64,000 bases of DNA. Source: AB-137-C09 sp964458185. Lineage in GTDB: Bacteria > Pseudomonadota > Zetaproteobacteria > Mariprofundales > Mariprofundaceae. The translations under genes and the position numbers were made by a program. The notes beneath the pieces were generated by a model. The model searched no databases, had not been told where the DNA came from, and saw only the letters and a program-made list of their open reading frames with translations. This document shows, piece after piece, positions 44,031 through 52,338 of the stretch. Within the stretch, counting starts at the first letter, position 1. Each line of letters starts with the position of its first letter. The stretch spans positions 19,172 to 83,171 of the forward strand of contig CAYWFG010000005.1 of the NCBI GenBank assembly GCA_964458185.1. Direction: 5' to 3'.

Positions 44031-45210
44031 TAAACAAGCATCGCCGCACGCCTTAAAAAAAACATACCATGTGTTTATTTGCGCAGGTGAGACATCAGGT
44101 GACCTGCATGCCGCTGCCGTTATTCGTGCCTTGCGGCAGGACTCACCCAGCATCCAGATCTCTGCCGTAGCAGGGCCTGCCATGCGTACTGCAGGTTGTG
44201 ATGAAATTGCTGCCATGGAATCGCTTAATGTGATGGGTTTTGGCGATGTACTTCGTGCCTTACCAAAGATTCGTCGTGTTGCCCAAAGCCTTTTAGATTG
44301 GGCAAAAGAAAACCAGCCTGATTTAATTGTATTGGTTGATTTTCCAGGCTTTCATATTCGTATTGGCACACGTTTTCGCACTCTTGGCATTCCTGTGTTG
44401 TATTATATTGCGCCTAAATTATGGGCATGGGGTCAATGGCGACTGGCTAAGCTTGGCAAGGCACAAGACCAACTTGCCAGTATTTTGCCCTTTGAACGTG
44501 ATTGGTTTGCTAAACACGGTATTGATGCGCATTACGTAGGCAACCCCAGTGCTTATGCATGCTGGCAACAGGGCTGGAGTAAGGCGGAATTGCGCCAGCA
44601 TGCAGGGCTAGCAAGTACAGGTCCTGTGCTGGCTTTACTTGCAGGAAGTCGCAATGCAGAACTTGCTCGTCATGCTGCATTGCTGGCTGAAGTAGCACAA
44701 CAGATTCGACAACGTATGCCCCATGTGCAAATAGTAACCTGCCGCGCCCCAGGTATTACCGATGAACAATTATCGCCCTTGTTGGCAGCAGGGGTAAAAG
44801 TCGTTGATCGTTTGCAAGATGGTTACGCAATGCGTGCTGATGCTGCTGTTGCTGTCTCTGGTACGGCTACATTAGAGCTTGCCTTGTGGGATGTCCCTAC
44901 CGTTCTTGTTTATCGAAATACCCCCGTTACCGTATGGCTGGCACGAAAATTGGTCGGAACGCAATGCGTTGGCTTAGCCAATATTTTGCTTGATGACCAA
45001 CCCATTATGCCCGAGTGTATTCAAGAATACGCAACGCCAGATTATATTTTTCCCTTATTAGAGCCGTTGTTGCATAAAGAAAGCCAAGCATCAATGAAGC
45101 AACATCAAGCCTTTGCACAATTACAAAAAAAATTAGGGCATCATAACCCTGCTGTTGATTTATCACGCATGGCACACCGTATGCTTAAGTGCCGCGAAGT
45201 GCATAAATAA
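44023..45210 (+). CDS. lpxB: Lipid-A-disaccharide synthase LpxB
   Basis: This ~395-residue GT-B enzyme has FICAGETSGDLHAAAVIRAL, MGFGDVLRALPKIRR, LIVLVDFPGFHIRIG, YYIAPKLWAWGQWRLAKL, LPFERDWFAKHGIDAHYVG and LALLAGSRNAELARH. It joins lipid X and UDP-diacylglucosamine. I chose the GTG at 44023, which overlaps the lpxI stop by eight bases; the ATG at 44002 would add seven residues and is equally possible. It ends the cluster that began with rpsB. Confidence 0.95.
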   Translation: MNNKQASPHALKKTYHVFICAGETSGDLHAAAVIRALRQDSPSIQISAVAGPAMRTAGCDEIAAMESLNVMGFGDVLRALPKIRRVAQSLLDWAKENQPDLIVLVDFPGFHIRIGTRFRTLGIPVLYYIAPKLWAWGQWRLAKLGKAQDQLASILPFERDWFAKHGIDAHYVGNPSAYACWQQGWSKAELRQHAGLASTGPVLALLAGSRNAELARHAALLAEVAQQIRQRMPHVQIVTCRAPGITDEQLSPLLAAGVKVVDRLQDGYAMRADAAVAVSGTATLELALWDVPTVLVYRNTPVTVWLARKLVGTQCVGLANILLDDQPIMPECIQEYATPDYIFPLLEPLLHKESQASMKQHQAFAQLQKKLGHHNPAVDLSRMAHRMLKCREVHK

Positions 45211-45267
45211 AATAGTTGTCTTGATATTTGTGATGATTCACTGACAAGTTCTTTAATTTCTATTCCT

Positions 45268-45276
45268 TGGTATACT
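45268..45276 (+). promoter_or_regulatory. Extended -10 promoter candidate for argC
   Basis: TGGTATACT matches an extended -10 element (TG-N-TATACT). Transcription would start about 45283, only two bases before the first argC ATG, giving an almost leaderless message. No Shine-Dalgarno sequence is seen before either ATG (45285 or 45291). There is no good -35 at 17 nt, as expected for extended -10 promoters. Confidence 0.4.
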
Positions 45277-45284
45277 TCGCCGTT

Positions 45285-46337
45285 ATGACTATGATTCAAA
45301 CAGCTATTCTTGGCGCAACAGGTTACACAGGGGCAGAATTGATTCGCCTATTGGATCAACATCCCGTTTTTCAAATCGCTCATTTGGGAGCAAACTCACA
45401 GGCGGGGCGCGTATTGCATCAGGTCTTGCCAAATATAAACACCCCCTTGGCAAATACTGTTTTACAGGCTGCTGATGCACCATTGGATGATAATATTGCA
45501 TTGGTTTTTACCGCGTTGCCCCACACCGCAGCCGCACCAACCGTTGCCAAGGCTTTGGCAGCAGGCAAAAAGGTGGTTGATTTATCTGCTGACTTTCGCC
45601 ATCAATCTGCTGCCACTTATGCTGATGCTTATGGTGTGACTCATACGCATCCTAAATTGTTGGCGCAATCAGTTTATGGTTTGAGCGAATGGCATCACGA
45701 TGCCATTGCCGCGAGTGATTTGGTTGCCAATCCTGGTTGTTACCCAACATCGGTATTGCTCCCGTTGCTTCCTTTGTTGCAGGCAGGTGTTTTGCATACT
45801 GAGCATGCACTTGTGGTTGATGCCAAGTCAGGGGCTTCAGGGGCAGGGCGTTTGGCAACAACAGCGTTATTGTATTGTGAAGTGAATGAAAGCATTCGAG
45901 CCTATGGTTTGCCACGTCATCGGCATGCATGGGAGATGGAGGAGTGGGCAAAAGGTATCGGTGGTGTCGATACACGCATTCGTTTTGTCCCGCATCTTTT
46001 GCCGATGGGACGGGGCATGTTAAGCACCTTGCACCTATCGGGCGTTAAAGGCGATGATTGGTGGCGTATTTTGACAGATCGTTATGCTGATTGTCCTTTT
46101 GTGCGTGTGTTGCCGCAAGGTGTCTTGCCTGCCGTGAAAGGGGTGCAAGGCAGCAACCGTTGTGATATTGGCGTGGCTGTATTGGGTAAAAACAGACAGG
46201 GTTACGATGATGTGGTGATTGTATCATGCATTGATAATTTATTAAAAGGTGCATCAGGGCAGGCCGTTCAAAATGCCAATATTATGTTTGGTCTTGATCC
46301 AACCACAGCCTTGCCGATGCATGCGCAGTGGCCATGA
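45285..46337 (+). CDS. argC: N-acetyl-gamma-glutamyl-phosphate reductase
   Basis: This 350-residue enzyme starts AILGATGYTGAELIRLLDQH, the NADP-binding motif, and has ALPHTAAAPTVAKAL, VVDLSADFRHQSAATYADAY and the active cysteine C152 in LVANPGCYPTSVLLPL. It reduces N-acetylglutamyl phosphate in arginine synthesis. The same argC, DUF6776-like, bactofilin row is known to me from Pseudomonas. ATG at 45291 (third residue) is an alternative start. Confidence 0.96.
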   Translation: MTMIQTAILGATGYTGAELIRLLDQHPVFQIAHLGANSQAGRVLHQVLPNINTPLANTVLQAADAPLDDNIALVFTALPHTAAAPTVAKALAAGKKVVDLSADFRHQSAATYADAYGVTHTHPKLLAQSVYGLSEWHHDAIAASDLVANPGCYPTSVLLPLLPLLQAGVLHTEHALVVDAKSGASGAGRLATTALLYCEVNESIRAYGLPRHRHAWEMEEWAKGIGGVDTRIRFVPHLLPMGRGMLSTLHLSGVKGDDWWRILTDRYADCPFVRVLPQGVLPAVKGVQGSNRCDIGVAVLGKNRQGYDDVVIVSCIDNLLKGASGQAVQNANIMFGLDPTTALPMHAQWP

Positions 46338-46344
46338 TCGCACC

Positions 46345-47118
46345 ATGAGCAATCCTTCTATCTGGCGGCGTTTCTTCGCGTTTATAATGCAATCACGGCA
46401 AATTATGATTATTGATCATAAAACACACAAAGCAACGCGCAACCGCCGCTTTTATCCGATGATTTTTTGGCCAGTGCTGTTGCTGTTATTGTTAGCTTTG
46501 GCAAGCACATTTTTTATTGCTGGGAATTATTATAAACCTTTTTGGCAACAACAAGATATACGTCCGCAATACATGCAGTTGCAGCGTTTGTACCAAGATG
46601 TTCGTGTGCAAATTAACGATACTGTAACGCAACTGGGTATCCGTGATGAGCAAGTGAATATGCTTAATGAAGAGATTAAGGCGCAACAGAATGAAGTAAG
46701 TCGCTTGCAAGAGCGTTTGCATTTGTACGATTCATTGTTGATAGCGCGTAAAGGTGAGAAGTTACAAATTTTACAATTTAAGGTAAAAGCGGTTAGTGAG
46801 AAAGCCTTTGAGCTTGAGTTAGCGTTGGTTCGCGGCGGAACAACACCCCATTGGGTCAGTGGTTGGTTAAAGTTTTTTGCATTGAATAACAAAGGAAAAA
46901 AAATCCCATTGTTATTATCGAACAGTAAGTACAAGTTGCCTTATCGGATCGAAAGCCATACATTCCTGCATCAAACTGCACGGTGGTTGCAATCTTCCCC
47001 CGCAGGAGACACCGTTTATGCCCACGTTTACAATAGCAAAGGCAAATTATTGTTGGAAAAATCCTTTTCATTGGATGATGGAGAAAATAACAAAGATGTT
47101 AAGAAAACGCTCAAGTAA
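46345..47118 (+). CDS. Membrane-anchored coiled-coil protein, DUF6776-like
   Basis: This 257-residue protein has a basic cytoplasmic N-terminus, one membrane helix (about 46-66, WPVLLLLLLALASTFFIAG), then a coiled coil (about 85-145, rich in Gln/Glu/Leu: NMLNEEIKAQQNEVSRLQ) and a beta-rich C-terminal periplasmic domain. The size, topology and position between argC and a bactofilin gene fit the DUF6776 family of gammaproteobacteria. Its role is unknown. A link to the bactofilin as its membrane partner is plausible but unproven. It overlaps the bactofilin gene. Confidence 0.7.
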   Translation: MSNPSIWRRFFAFIMQSRQIMIIDHKTHKATRNRRFYPMIFWPVLLLLLLALASTFFIAGNYYKPFWQQQDIRPQYMQLQRLYQDVRVQINDTVTQLGIRDEQVNMLNEEIKAQQNEVSRLQERLHLYDSLLIARKGEKLQILQFKVKAVSEKAFELELALVRGGTTPHWVSGWLKFFALNNKGKKIPLLLSNSKYKLPYRIESHTFLHQTARWLQSSPAGDTVYAHVYNSKGKLLLEKSFSLDDGENNKDVKKTLK

Positions 47119-47515
47119 AACGATTAAGCCAACGGTTAATGATCAAAACATTGATACCCTCATAGGCGTGCATTCTTCAATTGTTGGTGATTTAACCTTC
47201 GAAGGATCCGTTCGCATTGATGGTAAATTTGAAGGCAATATTCATTCTGCCAAAGAAGGTACTTTGATTATCAGTGAAGGTGCGCGGGTTGTTGGTGAGG
47301 TTCATGTTCCTAATTTGATACTGCATGGCAATATTAATGGTAATGTATTTGCCACCCACAGCCTCAATATAGGTATCACAGGCGAGCTTAACGGTGATGT
47401 GGAGTACCTAAAAATATCATTGGCAGATGGCTGTGTGATCAATGGTCGCTGTAAACATATTGAAGAAAACAAGAAAAAAATACCACAACAGCAGCAAAAA
47501 AACAAAAGTATTTAA
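47096..47515 (+). CDS. Bactofilin (polymer-forming cytoskeletal protein)
   Basis: This ~139-residue protein has a single bactofilin domain (about 25-120) with repeated short beta-strands: TLIGVHSSIVGDLTFEGSVR, IDGKFEGNI, GTLIISEGARVVGEVHVPNL, ILHGNINGNVFATHSLNIG. Bactofilins form beta-helical filaments on the membrane and help shape the cell wall, which fits a genome region heavy in wall genes. The basic N-terminus (LRKRSSKTIK) and a Lys/Gln-rich tail flank the domain. The start is uncertain: 47078 or 47096. Confidence 0.93.
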   Translation: MLRKRSSKTIKPTVNDQNIDTLIGVHSSIVGDLTFEGSVRIDGKFEGNIHSAKEGTLIISEGARVVGEVHVPNLILHGNINGNVFATHSLNIGITGELNGDVEYLKISLADGCVINGRCKHIEENKKKIPQQQQKNKSI

Positions 47516-47518
47516 GCG

Positions 47519-48058
47519 ATGATTTCCTCGTTTGGATCATGGCAACCACAGCTTCAAGATGCTGCTTTTGTCGCTGCATCGGCAGAACTTATTGGGCAAG
47601 TTTCTGTCGCAACCGATGCCAGTATTTGGTACCAATGTGTCTTGCGTGGTGATCTTGAGGCGATTCGTATTGGCGAGCGTTCTAATATTTAAGAGCATTG
47701 TGTATTACATACGTCTGTTGGCATTACCCCTTGTGTGGTGGGTGCAGATGTTACCGTTGGTCATCGAGTGGTATTGCACGGCTGTGAGATACAAGACCAT
47801 TGTTTGATTGGCATGGGTGCGATCATTATGGATCAAGCCGTTGTTGAAGCAGGATGCTTGGTGGCAGCAGGCGCGCTCGTTACTGAACGAAAAGTATTGC
47901 GCAGCGGTTATTTGTATGCGGGTAGCCCCGCTCGCCAGAGTCGTCTTTTAACCGAGAAAGAAACATTGTTTTTGCATCGCTCTGCGGATCATTATGTAAG
48001 CATGGCGAAAAAGCATCAAGTTATGGCAAGAAGCGCTCAAAACAAATCTAAATTTTAA
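47519..48058 (+). pseudogene. Gamma-class carbonic anhydrase-like protein, interrupted by an in-frame TAA
   Basis: Read through the stop, 179 residues match the YrdA/gamma-carbonic anhydrase family end to end: VLRGDLEAIRIGERSNI, then a stop at codon 58 (47690-47692), then EHCVLHTSVG, VGADVTVGHRVVLHGCEI, LIGMGAIIMDQAVVEAG and SGYLYAGSPARQSR. The three metal-binding histidines are kept (VLHTS, VGHRVVLHG). The stop sits exactly where the family has Gln in RSNIQ-D/E, so a single C-to-T change (CAA to TAA) explains it; there is no frameshift. A GTG at 47735 could restart the second half. The start overlaps the region just after the bactofilin stop. It is either a recent pseudogene or a sequencing error. 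Confidence 0.85.
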
Positions 48059-48078
48059 ATAAAAAAGGATTAGTATCC

Positions 48079-49152
48079 ATGGTATCTGTTCCGTACCAAA
48101 CCGATGATCTTCGTATCACTGGTGTTACTGAAGTGGTGAAGCCTGCACAGGTTCACACAGATTTTCCCATCACTGATGCGGCGGCTCGCACGGTTTATGA
48201 TGCACGAAAAAACATTCATCATATTTTACGCCAGAGCGATGATCGTTTGTTGGTTGTTATTGGTCCATGCTCAATTCACGATGTCGATGCAGCACTGACG
48301 TATGCTAAGCGTCTTGTGGCAATGCGTGAAAAGTATGCCGATCAATTAGAAATTGTAATGCGTATTTATTTTGAAAAACCCCGTACCCGTGTGGGCTGGA
48401 AAGGTTTAATCAACGATCCTCATATTGATAATACGTTTGCCATTAACGATGGTATTCGTATGGCACGAAAACTCCTTTTGGATATAAGTCATATGGGTGT
48501 TCCCGCTGGAACGGAATTTCTTGATTTAATTACGCCGCAGTATGTTACCGATTTAGTGAGTTGGGGCGCGATTGGCGCACGCACGACTGAAAGCCAAGGA
48601 CACCGTGAATTAGCATCGGGGCTTTCTTGCCCGATAGGTTTTAAAAATGGTACCGATGGTGGCTTTCGTATTGCAGTTGATGCGATTTGCGCAGCAGAAA
48701 ACGAGCATCACTTCTTATCACTCACCAAAGAAGGTCATTCCGCTATCTTTGCGACCGCAGGCAATCAAGATTGTCATCTTATTTTGCGTGGTGGTGCACA
48801 GAAACCCAATTATGATGCCAAGCATGTGCAAGTGGCCTTAGCAGACTTGGCAGGTGCAAGCATTGATAATGGCTTAATGATTGATTGTAGCCATGCCAAC
48901 AGTCAAAAAGATTTTCGTCGGCAATCGGTGGTTGCAAACAGTGTTGCTGCGCAAGTGGCAGCAGGCAATGACCGTATCATTGGTGTGATGATTGAAAGTC
49001 ATTTACACGAAGGCAATCAAAAAACAGCACCCATGGATCAACTCGCCTATGGCATAAGCATCACTGATGCTTGTATTGGCTGGGAAGATACCGAAATAAT
49101 GCTGGCGCATTTGGCAGAGTCTGTAAGCCAACGCAGACAAAGAAAGGGTTAA
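48079..49152 (+). CDS. aroG: 3-deoxy-7-phosphoheptulonate (DAHP) synthase, class I (AroF/G/H type)
   Basis: This 357-residue TIM-barrel enzyme has LLVVIGPCSIHDVDAALTYA, RIYFEKPRTRVGWKGLINDP, GAIGARTTESQGHRELASGL, CPIGFKNGTDG and LMIDCSHANSQKDF. It condenses PEP and erythrose 4-phosphate, the first step of the shikimate pathway. Which aromatic amino acid inhibits it cannot be judged. AAAGGA precedes the ATG. Confidence 0.95.
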   Translation: MVSVPYQTDDLRITGVTEVVKPAQVHTDFPITDAAARTVYDARKNIHHILRQSDDRLLVVIGPCSIHDVDAALTYAKRLVAMREKYADQLEIVMRIYFEKPRTRVGWKGLINDPHIDNTFAINDGIRMARKLLLDISHMGVPAGTEFLDLITPQYVTDLVSWGAIGARTTESQGHRELASGLSCPIGFKNGTDGGFRIAVDAICAAENEHHFLSLTKEGHSAIFATAGNQDCHLILRGGAQKPNYDAKHVQVALADLAGASIDNGLMIDCSHANSQKDFRRQSVVANSVAAQVAAGNDRIIGVMIESHLHEGNQKTAPMDQLAYGISITDACIGWEDTEIMLAHLAESVSQRRQRKG

Positions 49153-49191
49153 TGAAAAAAGGCGAATACCAGAGCCTTTCGAGGAGGATTG

Positions 49192-49644
49192 ATGGAGGGG
49201 AATGATTTTTCAAGGGCGGCAAAAGCACGCAGCCTGAATGATTTTTTTGATGCACAGGGGCGTATTTATATCGTTGTTGATGCAACAAGAGAGGATGTTA
49301 CCCTGCCTGATCATATCAAAGGTGAGGTTTCGTTGCATTTGGTGCTTAATAGCAAGATGCCCCAGATTATTGAGGTCAAGGCAAAAGGGGTGCGTTCTCG
49401 CTTTTCTTTTGGTGGTATCAGTAGCGATTGCATCATTCCCATGGATGCTATTTGGGCAGCATTTGTGCCAGGTGGGCGTATGGATAATGGTCTTTTTTGG
49501 CAAGATGCGATGCCTGCATTGGTACGTGAAAAAATCGAACGTGTTTCACAAGCAGAAGATGATAAGCAAAACAATCATGATCAAGCTGCAGCACCGCCCT
49601 CAACTATCCGTGGAAAAAAACCCCGTTTTCATGTGGTGAAATAA
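49192..49644 (+). CDS. sspB: ClpXP adaptor SspB-family protein
   Basis: This 150-residue protein has the SspB substrate-binding domain: LNDFFDAQGRIYIVVDATRE, VSLHLVLNSKMPQIIEVKAK, RFSFGGISSDCIIPMDAIWA. An unstructured linker (about 110-138) follows. It ends GKKPRFHVVK, corresponding to the XB tail of E. coli SspB (...RPALRVVK) that docks on ClpX. SspB delivers ssrA-tagged and RseA fragments to ClpXP, linking it to rseP in this window. GAGGAGG at 49181-49187 supports the ATG at 49192. Confidence 0.9.
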   Translation: MEGNDFSRAAKARSLNDFFDAQGRIYIVVDATREDVTLPDHIKGEVSLHLVLNSKMPQIIEVKAKGVRSRFSFGGISSDCIIPMDAIWAAFVPGGRMDNGLFWQDAMPALVREKIERVSQAEDDKQNNHDQAAAPPSTIRGKKPRFHVVK

Positions 49645-50612
49645 TGAATAAATCATTCCTGTTCAATGGATTGTCGGTGCTGTTGTCGTTGTTTTTATGG
49701 GGTCAAGTCGCGCAGGCTGATCCGCGTTTTGTTATACTGTTGGACAAAAACACTGCCGCTGAGACCTTAGATGGTAAAATTCAACAGGCTTTACCAACAT
49801 TGTGGGATCGTATTTTGCCACTGAATATTCGTGTCACTCCTCCATTGGTGAGTAGTCCTCATGCATTGTTGCGCGGCATTCAAACAGGAAAAAATCTCAT
49901 CACCCTAGAATTAAATGATAGTGCCGTATGGGCATTATTGACGCAGCAAGGTATTCCTATGTTACGTCGTATTCCTCATGTTCGATTAAGTATTAGCTTG
50001 CTTAACGTGGAAGAAAAACCCATGCATCACTCTGAACGACTGTTGGCGCAAGAAGCTGCAACATTGTCACGCCGTTGGGGCATTGTACTCGATGATGGTG
50101 CCAGTGAGGTAAACATGACTTTTTCTTGGTTGGATGATGCCGATGTCTCATTATTGATCACGGGTTCAGCATTGTTATCAGACATCAATGAAAACAAAAC
50201 TATCCATGGGGATTCATTCGTTTTTTTGCAAACATGGCTGCGACATGTTTTGTTGCAGCTTCGAGATACCTTGGCTGTTAATGATACAATCACCCCAGTG
50301 CTGCAGAAAAAGCATGTGATGCATAACCCTTACGCTGAGCAAAATGATGTTGAAGGAATAATCGCCGAACCAGCTGTTGATGGCACTTTGTTGGTGATTC
50401 GTAAAGGAATGACATTATCGCAGCAATTGTTATTTGAGAGAGCGATGGAAAAAGAGCAACGCGTGAAGACATTGTTACCCCTTAGTTTTAGTAGCGATGA
50501 ACAACGCTATGCCTTACAGTTGAAAGGGGACGATACGTTATGGCTAAAAGCATGGTTTAGAAAGCGGGGCATGCATGCCAGTAAGCAGGAACAGGGTTGG
50601 CTTATCCGTTGA
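49644..50612 (+). CDS. Periplasmic protein of unknown function, possibly DUF2066-like
   Basis: This 322-residue protein has a signal peptide (about 1-25, LSVLLSLFLWGQVAQA) and no lipobox. The mature part begins PRFVILLDKNTAAETLDGKI and includes ALPTLWDRILP. The neighbourhood (CDP-alcohol transferase and hda downstream) resembles that of DUF2066 genes in some gammaproteobacteria, so I suggest that family with low confidence. The C-terminal ~90 residues (VDGTLLVIRKGMTLSQQLLF onward) look like a separate domain. Its ATG overlaps the sspB stop. Confidence 0.6.
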   Translation: MNKSFLFNGLSVLLSLFLWGQVAQADPRFVILLDKNTAAETLDGKIQQALPTLWDRILPLNIRVTPPLVSSPHALLRGIQTGKNLITLELNDSAVWALLTQQGIPMLRRIPHVRLSISLLNVEEKPMHHSERLLAQEAATLSRRWGIVLDDGASEVNMTFSWLDDADVSLLITGSALLSDINENKTIHGDSFVFLQTWLRHVLLQLRDTLAVNDTITPVLQKKHVMHNPYAEQNDVEGIIAEPAVDGTLLVIRKGMTLSQQLLFERAMEKEQRVKTLLPLSFSSDEQRYALQLKGDDTLWLKAWFRKRGMHASKQEQGWLIR

Positions 50613-51169
50613 GTCCCATTATTAATGTACCCAACATGCTGACGTTGGCACGCATTGTGATTACTCCTGTCATTGCTTATTTTATTTTAGAAAAATATAT
50701 TTTTCTTGCCCTATACCTGATGATTGCAGCGGGCGTGACGGATATGCTTGATGGTTTAATTGCGCGCTATTATAATATGCGAACCACGGTTGGTGCTTAC
50801 CTTGATCCATTGGCTGATAAGTTGTTGTTGATTGGTGTCATGGTTCCATTGTTTATTATTGATCATGTGCCGTTGTATTTGTTTTTGGCTGTTATTTTTC
50901 GAGATGTGGTGATTATTGTCGGTGCGATCACCTATGAGTTGATTACTCACCACTTAAAGATGGAACCCAGCTATATTTCAAAAATAACCACTTTATCACA
51001 AATTGTCTATGTGGTTTTTGTCTTGTTGAGTATGGTTTATTCGCTAAATATACTGTGGCTGGATGCATTGGCGTTCTTTACTTTTTTTGTCACCTGTGCT
51101 TCGGGCATCCATTATTTACTAAGTTGGACGCTGAAAGCTATCAATGATGAACAAAACAAACAGCTTTAA
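50609..51169 (+). CDS. CDP-alcohol phosphatidyltransferase, PgsA-like
   Basis: This 186-residue membrane enzyme begins with NVPNMLTLARIVITPVIAYF and carries the complete CDP-alcohol motif (about residues 48-74): DMLDGLIARYYNMRTTVG followed by AYLDPLADK, with all four aspartates. The best-known relative is PgsA, which makes phosphatidylglycerol phosphate from CDP-diacylglycerol (product of cdsA here). At ~186 residues it matches PgsA size, but paralogues exist. The TTG at 50609 overlaps the upstream stop (TTGA). Confidence 0.85.
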   Translation: MSPIINVPNMLTLARIVITPVIAYFILEKYIFLALYLMIAAGVTDMLDGLIARYYNMRTTVGAYLDPLADKLLLIGVMVPLFIIDHVPLYLFLAVIFRDVVIIVGAITYELITHHLKMEPSYISKITTLSQIVYVVFVLLSMVYSLNILWLDALAFFTFFVTCASGIHYLLSWTLKAINDEQNKQL

Positions 51170-51189
51170 GGAACATCCACGCAACGACG

Positions 51190-51242
51190 AAAACGAGCAA
51201 AAAGATAAGTTCACGTTGCCTAAGTTATTCCATGCATATTCC
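51190..51242. repeat. Single MITE arm (copy D) covering the hda start codon
   Basis: The 28-nt repeat GTTGCCTAAGTTATTCCATG... lies at 51215-51242. Its upstream flank GCAAAAAGATAAGTTCA matches the minus-strand flank of copy B (30598-30615) with few changes, so the copy extends to about 51190. The opposite arm is absent. The repeat's ATG (51232-51234) is the predicted start of the next gene. Confidence 0.65.
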
Positions 51243-51951
51243 TAAACAAACCTCGTTGTTTGATGTTGATTCATGGCAACGCTGGCCTTTTGGTCATTGG
51301 GTTCATCATGAAGGAAGCAGTCATGCAGAACGACGGATTGCTCAGTGGTTATTAAGTGGGGGGCTGTTGTGGTTGCATTCTTCAATTCCGACAGCAGGAA
51401 AAAGCCATCTGTTGCATGAAATTAGTGCATCTTACCCAGCATTGAAGGTGCTTGCAGCTCGTGATTATCAAGATAACAAAGAAGGTGCAACAGCACGGGT
51501 AGCACGATGGCTAAAGGTTTTTCAGCACCATCAACATTGGGCAATCGATCTTCCTGCTGGTGTTATTGATGCCGTAACGGGGGAAGCATTATTCCATTTG
51601 CTAGAGCATGCTCGAAGTGATCAGCAAAGTCTAGTGATTGCTTGGTCATGTGCCGATAGCGCATTATCACCACCTGAATTAGCCAGTCGTTTGCGCATGA
51701 TTGAACAAATACCTATGACCGCTCCAAATAATGATCATGCCCTCGCACAAGTTCTTCAGTCTGTTGCTAACAATATGCATTGGGTGTTACCTAAGAAGGT
51801 CTTGTCTACCATGTTGCTGCATACCGAGCGAACATTGGCGCATCAACTTCATGTGTTGCATCAGTTAGAGATAGAATCTCGCGATAAGGGCGTTAGAACC
51901 ACGGAGCGTTGGGTGCTTAATCAGTTAAAAGCTGGTGAAGAAGGGAGGTGA
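51232..51951 (+). CDS. hda: Hda-like DnaA-family regulatory protein
   Basis: This 239-residue protein resembles the AAA+ core of DnaA/Hda. Near the N-terminus QTSLF (residues 6-10) fits the clamp-binding consensus QLx[L/M]F-like motif that lets Hda bind the DNA polymerase sliding clamp and inactivate DnaA-ATP. The P-loop is altered: SSIPTAGKS (50-58) keeps GKS but has Ser where the first Gly belongs. AIDLPAGVID takes the Walker B place without a clear D[DE]; the sensor-2 helix is poorly marked. Its start lies within a MITE arm and has no Shine-Dalgarno sequence, so its 5' end may have been remodelled. It is followed by a C9T7 tract. Confidence 0.75.
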   Translation: MHIPKQTSLFDVDSWQRWPFGHWVHHEGSSHAERRIAQWLLSGGLLWLHSSIPTAGKSHLLHEISASYPALKVLAARDYQDNKEGATARVARWLKVFQHHQHWAIDLPAGVIDAVTGEALFHLLEHARSDQQSLVIAWSCADSALSPPELASRLRMIEQIPMTAPNNDHALAQVLQSVANNMHWVLPKKVLSTMLLHTERTLAHQLHVLHQLEIESRDKGVRTTERWVLNQLKAGEEGR

Positions 51952-51967
51952 CCCCCCCCCTTTTTTT
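51943..51967 (+). terminator. Probable rho-independent terminator after hda
   Basis: GGGAGG (51943-51948), the TGA stop and C9 (51952-51960) can pair as a GC-rich hairpin and are followed directly by T7 (51961-51967). This suits termination between hda and the convergent cytochrome gene. The homopolymer tracts are outside coding sequence. Confidence 0.6.
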
Positions 51968-51972
51968 ATTTA

Positions 51973-52338
51973 TTATAGTGTTTGGAGATATTCAATAATA
52001 TCATAGCGATTTTTATCTACTTGCATCTCTGGAAATGTCGGCATTTTTACACCCATGGTGTTTCCATCCATTAGCTTTTTAGCGGTTTCATTGATTTTGG
52101 TGAAAGCCTCTGGCCCTTTGATCCATTGGTTAAGCCATTCAACCTTATGACGTTTCCTTACATCTTTAAAACCTGGCGCGCCAACGACGCTTTTTTCGCT
52201 GGTTAAATGATGACAATGAATACAAATGGTATCATAAATTTCTTTGCCATGTGCGACATCACCTGTGGGGATTTCATCCGCCGTGGCGGCACTGATCTGT
52301 ATAAAAATGCCCATAAAAAGAAAGACAACAAACTTCAT
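51973..52338 (-). CDS. Small periplasmic c-type cytochrome
   Basis: This 121-residue protein has a signal peptide (about 1-20), one haem-binding CIHCH motif (about residues 39-43) after GKEIYDTICIHCHHLTSEKS, and a likely axial Met in MPTFPEM. It ends with DIIEYLQTL, the C-terminal helix of class I cytochromes. It should carry electrons in the periplasm, partner unknown. Convergent with hda; 175 bp separate it from mutM, where a ribosome-binding AGAGG is seen but no convincing promoter. Confidence 0.9.
   Translation of the reverse strand: MKFVVFLFMGIFIQISAATADEIPTGDVAHGKEIYDTICIHCHHLTSEKSVVGAPGFKDVRKRHKVEWLNQWIKGPEAFTKINETAKKLMDGNTMGVKMPTFPEMQVDKNRYDIIEYLQTL

Noticed and set aside
47690..47692. 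Programmed recoding of the in-frame stop
   Set aside because: The codon is TAA, not TGA or TAG, and no hairpin or known recoding signal is obvious downstream; a point mutation is simpler.
51952..51967. Homopolymer C9T7 tract as a phase-variation switch
   Set aside because: It lies after the hda stop and before the cytochrome stop, outside any coding frame or promoter spacer; a terminator explains it.
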